This document shows, piece after piece, positions 3,957 to 6,580 of a stretch of DNA of 6,580 nucleotides. The notes below the pieces were generated by a model. That model was given only the letters and a program-made list of their open reading frames with translations, was not told the origin of the DNA and ran no database searches. Source of the DNA: CAYSBA01 sp964429075 [NCBI: uncultured bacterium] (lineage in GTDB: Bacteria > CAYSBA01); the NCBI GenBank assembly GCA_964429075.1, contig CAYSBA010000073.1:1-6580 (forward strand), in the 5' to 3' direction. The position numbers were made by a program, and so were the translations under genes. The number at the start of each line of letters is the position of its first letter. Positions within the stretch are counted from its first letter, which is position 1.

Positions 3957-6580
3957 ATGAAATTTTTACATAAGAGTTATGTTTTTCTGCTACTATTTTT
4001 GGTTTTTTGTTTAGGATACACAAAGTTCTCTTTTGCACAGACCCCCCCACCCGATTTGATACCTTACCAGGGGATATTAAACAATCTCGATGGGACTCCT
4101 GTTAATGGGACAGCCGATCTCATCTTCAGGATATATAACGATCCTCTTGCAGGTACAGAACTATGGGGTGAGAAACACACTGGTGTAACCATCAGTAACG
4201 GTCTGTTTGAGGTAATCCTCGGTTCTGGTTCAGCTGTCGGCTCTGAACCACATCCATCCTTGAGCTCTGTGATTGCTTCAGGCAGTGCCCTTTACCTTAC
4301 TATTCAGGTCAATTCCGACACTGAGATGAGCCCCCGTCAACGAATCGCAACAAGTGCCTATTCTCTTAATGCCGATCTATTTGATGGGTATGATAGCTCA
4401 GATTTTTATACTCGGACACAGGCTGATGCTGCCTTTGTAAATGTCACCGGAGACACCATGACAGGTAATCTCACCATCTCTGGTGCCAACTTTTCTGTAA
4501 CAGGCACTGCAACAGTTGGCTCCAACATAACTGTGGGAGGAAATGCAACTGTATCCGGTAATATGAATATTGCAGGAAGTGCTCAGATACAAACTAATCT
4601 ATCTGTAAGTGGTTCTGGTAGTATTGGTGGCGCACTCTCTGTAACTGGCAACATCAGCACAGGTGGCAACATCATAATGAGCAACAAAAATATCACCGGG
4701 GTTAATTCTATATCTATGACAGGCGGTGACATAACAAATGCAGGCAACATATCGATGACCGGCAATCTGAACACCGGTGGTGCAGCATCTATAAGTGGGA
4801 ATACAAGCATAGGTGGTACGTTAACAGTAAATGGTGCAACAACAGCTAACGGTGCAGTTACTGTAAACAACGATGTCACCATAAAAGGCAACCTCTCTAT
4901 GAGTGGTGTCAGTAAGACTATAGATATGAACAATAACAAGATAGTTAATCTTGGGAATCCTACTGCAAACTACGATGCAGCAACAAAGTGGTATGTGGAT
5001 AATGCAATTGTTTCTGGTAACTTTGTAAAACGTTCTGGTGACACAATGACCGGTGCGCTTCAATTCAGTGCAGGTATCGGGAATGCACTTGTACTAAACG
5101 ATAATAATGTCATTGGTGTAAATGCCATCTATGCAGATGTAGGCTCAGATGCGGGGTACCGCTTTACAGCTGATAATGCGGGTATATATGTATCCTCTAA
5201 TACTGATGGTTCTGGTACCCTTGCAGGATATCTACATTTGTTTCCAAGTTCCCAGAAACAGATTCTTGTCCATGGAAGGTTGGTTATGATGGACAATGGT
5301 ACCACACAGGGTAACATCAATATGAATGGTAATGCTATTTATAATGTGTCACAGTTAAAAGGTACAGCAGGATCAACACTATATATAAACTATAATACCT
5401 CTGGTGAGATCCATATTGGTCAGGGTGCAAATGGAACCTTGAGGACCTATGGTGCAAACTATCTTGGAAATTCTGCAACTGAGCACACCTATATAAGTGG
5501 TGATGCCTATGTAGAGGGTGCAGATCTCATATTATATTCCGACACGTCCACCTATTCGAGGATTTGGTTGTCTGGAGGGACAAACGCTGATGCAAATGGA
5601 TCGGATTATATGCGTTTCAGGGACAGTGATAATACATTCTGGCTTGTCGCAGATGGTTCTACAAGGTTGAAACTAACAGGCTCTACTCTCTCAATTTATG
5701 GAAATATGGACGCCAACAATTACAAAATAACAAACCTTGCCGATGCTACTTTAGATCAGGATGCGGTAAACCTGAGGACCGCAAGGCAGGAGATTCAGAA
5801 CTACTTGGGTGGTGGGTACTCTGGAGATTTAGCGGTTGCGCATGGCTACAAGCTGATATTTCAGGACGATACAGATCCAAATCTTGGTTTTTTCAAAGAG
5901 ATAACACCTGCCACTACTGATGGAATTGATATTGGGATGTATGTACTTAACAATACAGGGGCTACAGATTCGACAAGATTTTCTATCTGGGGTGGAACAA
6001 GTGAGGCTACGGCCTCTTTGATGCACTATTTTACCTCAACTGGTAAGGCCTATCACGCCACAAATCTTACAATTGGTTCAACCACCCCTGTGACCCTCTA
6101 TCCGAATGGGGCTGGTGCGCTTGTGGTTTCAAATACAAATGGCTATGTAATTGTTGGCCCGCAGAACAGTGGCTGGTCCCATTTTTATACCAACAGAGCA
6201 CGGTATTACTTTGATAAAGAGATTGTTGTTGGTAATGGATTTTTTGGTAGCTACATTGGTGTTCCACTCAGATTACAGGCACCATACGGTTCTACAAGAA
6301 TGACTATACTTACAAATGGTAATGTTGGAATAGGTACCACATCACCTCAGAGAAGGCTTGAGATTTACAGCACAAGTTATCAATTAAGACTTAGTGGATC
6401 CGGTCCAAACGGTATCGAATTTAGAGATTCTGCTGGAGCTGGTCTTAATCTACTTTACCGCACATCATCAGATAGATTGCAGATAGAAAATGGATCTAGT
6501 GTTGCACTCTTTTCAGTAGATAGAGGCACCCAGCAGGTATACATCAAGGGTGCAACAGGTATTGGTACCAGGCCCTCTGG
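3957..6580 (+). CDS. Large secreted phage-tail-fibre-like surface protein, N-terminal 874 residues (partial)
   Basis: An open frame of 874 codons with no stop runs off the right edge. Residues 1-27 are a Sec signal peptide (MKFLHK, hydrophobic core, SFA|Q cleavage). An N-terminal domain (about 35-150) starts with YQGILNNLDGTPVNGTADL and ends with MSPRQRIATSAYSLNA; this YQG...SPRQR domain heads many large secreted proteins in environmental Gram-negative bacteria. A TGDTMTGN motif (164-171) leads into about 24 six-residue repeats (172-318). Next come a tail-fibre-like NLGNPTANYDAATKWYVD (331-348) and SGDTMTG (360-366). After a long Gly/Asn/Thr-rich beta region there is a diverged second copy, ANNYKITNLADATLDQDAVN (586-605). 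NGNVGIGTTSPQRRLEI (787-803) and a related ATGIGTRPSG at the end follow; NVGIGT motifs often precede an S74 chaperone domain. I see no cysteine in the mature part. It is probably a trimeric extracellular fibre or adhesin; ligand and function cannot be read. It is set apart from xerD by 98 nt and has its own likely promoter. A domesticated phage fibre is an alternative, though the signal peptide argues against a phage virion role. Confidence 0.87.
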   Translation, partial: MKFLHKSYVFLLLFLVFCLGYTKFSFAQTPPPDLIPYQGILNNLDGTPVNGTADLIFRIYNDPLAGTELWGEKHTGVTISNGLFEVILGSGSAVGSEPHPSLSSVIASGSALYLTIQVNSDTEMSPRQRIATSAYSLNADLFDGYDSSDFYTRTQADAAFVNVTGDTMTGNLTISGANFSVTGTATVGSNITVGGNATVSGNMNIAGSAQIQTNLSVSGSGSIGGALSVTGNISTGGNIIMSNKNITGVNSISMTGGDITNAGNISMTGNLNTGGAASISGNTSIGGTLTVNGATTANGAVTVNNDVTIKGNLSMSGVSKTIDMNNNKIVNLGNPTANYDAATKWYVDNAIVSGNFVKRSGDTMTGALQFSAGIGNALVLNDNNVIGVNAIYADVGSDAGYRFTADNAGIYVSSNTDGSGTLAGYLHLFPSSQKQILVHGRLVMMDNGTTQGNINMNGNAIYNVSQLKGTAGSTLYINYNTSGEIHIGQGANGTLRTYGANYLGNSATEHTYISGDAYVEGADLILYSDTSTYSRIWLSGGTNADANGSDYMRFRDSDNTFWLVADGSTRLKLTGSTLSIYGNMDANNYKITNLADATLDQDAVNLRTARQEIQNYLGGGYSGDLAVAHGYKLIFQDDTDPNLGFFKEITPATTDGIDIGMYVLNNTGATDSTRFSIWGGTSEATASLMHYFTSTGKAYHATNLTIGSTTPVTLYPNGAGALVVSNTNGYVIVGPQNSGWSHFYTNRARYYFDKEIVVGNGFFGSYIGVPLRLQAPYGSTRMTILTNGNVGIGTTSPQRRLEIYSTSYQLRLSGSGPNGIEFRDSAGAGLNLLYRTSSDRLQIENGSSVALFSVDRGTQQVYIKGATGIGTRPS
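4470..4910 (+). repeat. Array of about 24 degenerate 18-bp units coding hexapeptide repeats
   Basis: Residues 172-318 of the fibre-like protein follow a six-residue rhythm, roughly x-[ST]-[VIM]-x-G-[NATSG]. Examples in order are ITVGGN, ATVSGN, MNIAGS, LSVSGS, GSIGGA, LSVTGN, ISTGGN, ISMTGN, ASISGN, TSIGGT, LTVNGA, VTIKGN and LSMSGV. A few units carry one or two extra residues (around NITGVNS and ISMTGGD). The DNA units are about 18 bp and have drifted in sequence, so the repeat is clearer in protein than in DNA. Such a rhythm fits a repetitive beta-solenoid or triple-stranded beta shaft; that fold is inferred. Confidence 0.8.

Noticed and set aside
4583-4939. A 118-codon open frame on the minus strand, rich in Leu, Pro, Val and Ile, looks like a membrane protein.
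   Set aside because: It is the exact antisense of the hexapeptide array; its hydrophobic rhythm is the reverse reading of the Gly/Thr/Asn repeat codons, with no ribosome site or family motif.
4398-6267. Several other short minus-strand open frames under the fibre-like gene (4398-4592, 4821-5063, 5129-5320, 5829-6026, 6067-6267).
   Set aside because: All are antisense to one long, motif-bearing plus-strand frame and show no recognisable domain or start signal.
5154-6568. Repeated GGTACC palindromes in the fibre-like gene (for example near 5155, 5215, 5299, 6333 and 6563).
   Set aside because: Most come from frequent Gly-Thr pairs coded GGT ACC in a Gly/Thr-rich protein; no regular spacing.
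2974-6580. xerD next to a phage-fibre-like gene as an integrated prophage or integron.
   Set aside because: The recombinase has the housekeeping XerD C-terminus and is embedded in a chromosomal gene train; no att sites, attC repeats or other phage genes are visible.

Overview
The window reads as a piece of an AT-rich, diderm (Gram-negative-type) bacterial chromosome. Arginine is encoded mostly by AGA/AGG and isoleucine often by ATA. The window encodes phosphatidylserine decarboxylase, a lipoprotein with a lipobox, and a secreted fibre-like protein of a kind common in Nitrospirota, Desulfobacterota and related candidate phyla. That placement is inferred from gene style only; no rRNA or other marker is present.

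Region 1 (1-3858, + strand) is a compact gene train of housekeeping and envelope functions: the last 38 codons of cysteinyl-tRNA synthetase (cysS), psd, a LEA type 2/WHy-domain lipoprotein, ispH carrying a C-terminal Smr domain, and xerD. Junctions are a 15-16 nt overlap (cysS/psd), about 2 nt (psd/lipoprotein), 10 nt (lipoprotein/ispH) and 6 nt (ispH/xerD). I see no terminator inside, so these are probably co-transcribed from a promoter upstream of the window. psd makes phosphatidylethanolamine and ispH makes the isoprenoid precursors IPP/DMAPP, so two membrane-lipid steps flank a lipoprotein. cysS and xerD look like unrelated passengers.

Region 2 (3859-3956) is a 98-nt intergenic gap with a plausible sigma70-type promoter (TTGACG, 18 nt, extended -10 TATGTT) and a GGAG ribosome site.

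Region 3 (3957-6580, + strand) is one uninterrupted reading frame of 874 codons that runs off the right edge without a stop. It has a signal peptide, a YQG...SPRQR N-terminal domain, about 24 consecutive six-residue repeats, phage tail-fibre-like DTMTG and DAATK..YVD motifs, and an NVGIGTTSP motif that often precedes an S74-type intramolecular chaperone. It is most likely an exported, trimeric, fibre-like surface protein.

The points most worth a second look are the IspH-Smr fusion and the modular fibre-like protein with its hexapeptide array. I found no RNA genes, CRISPR arrays, insertion sequences or complete mobile elements.
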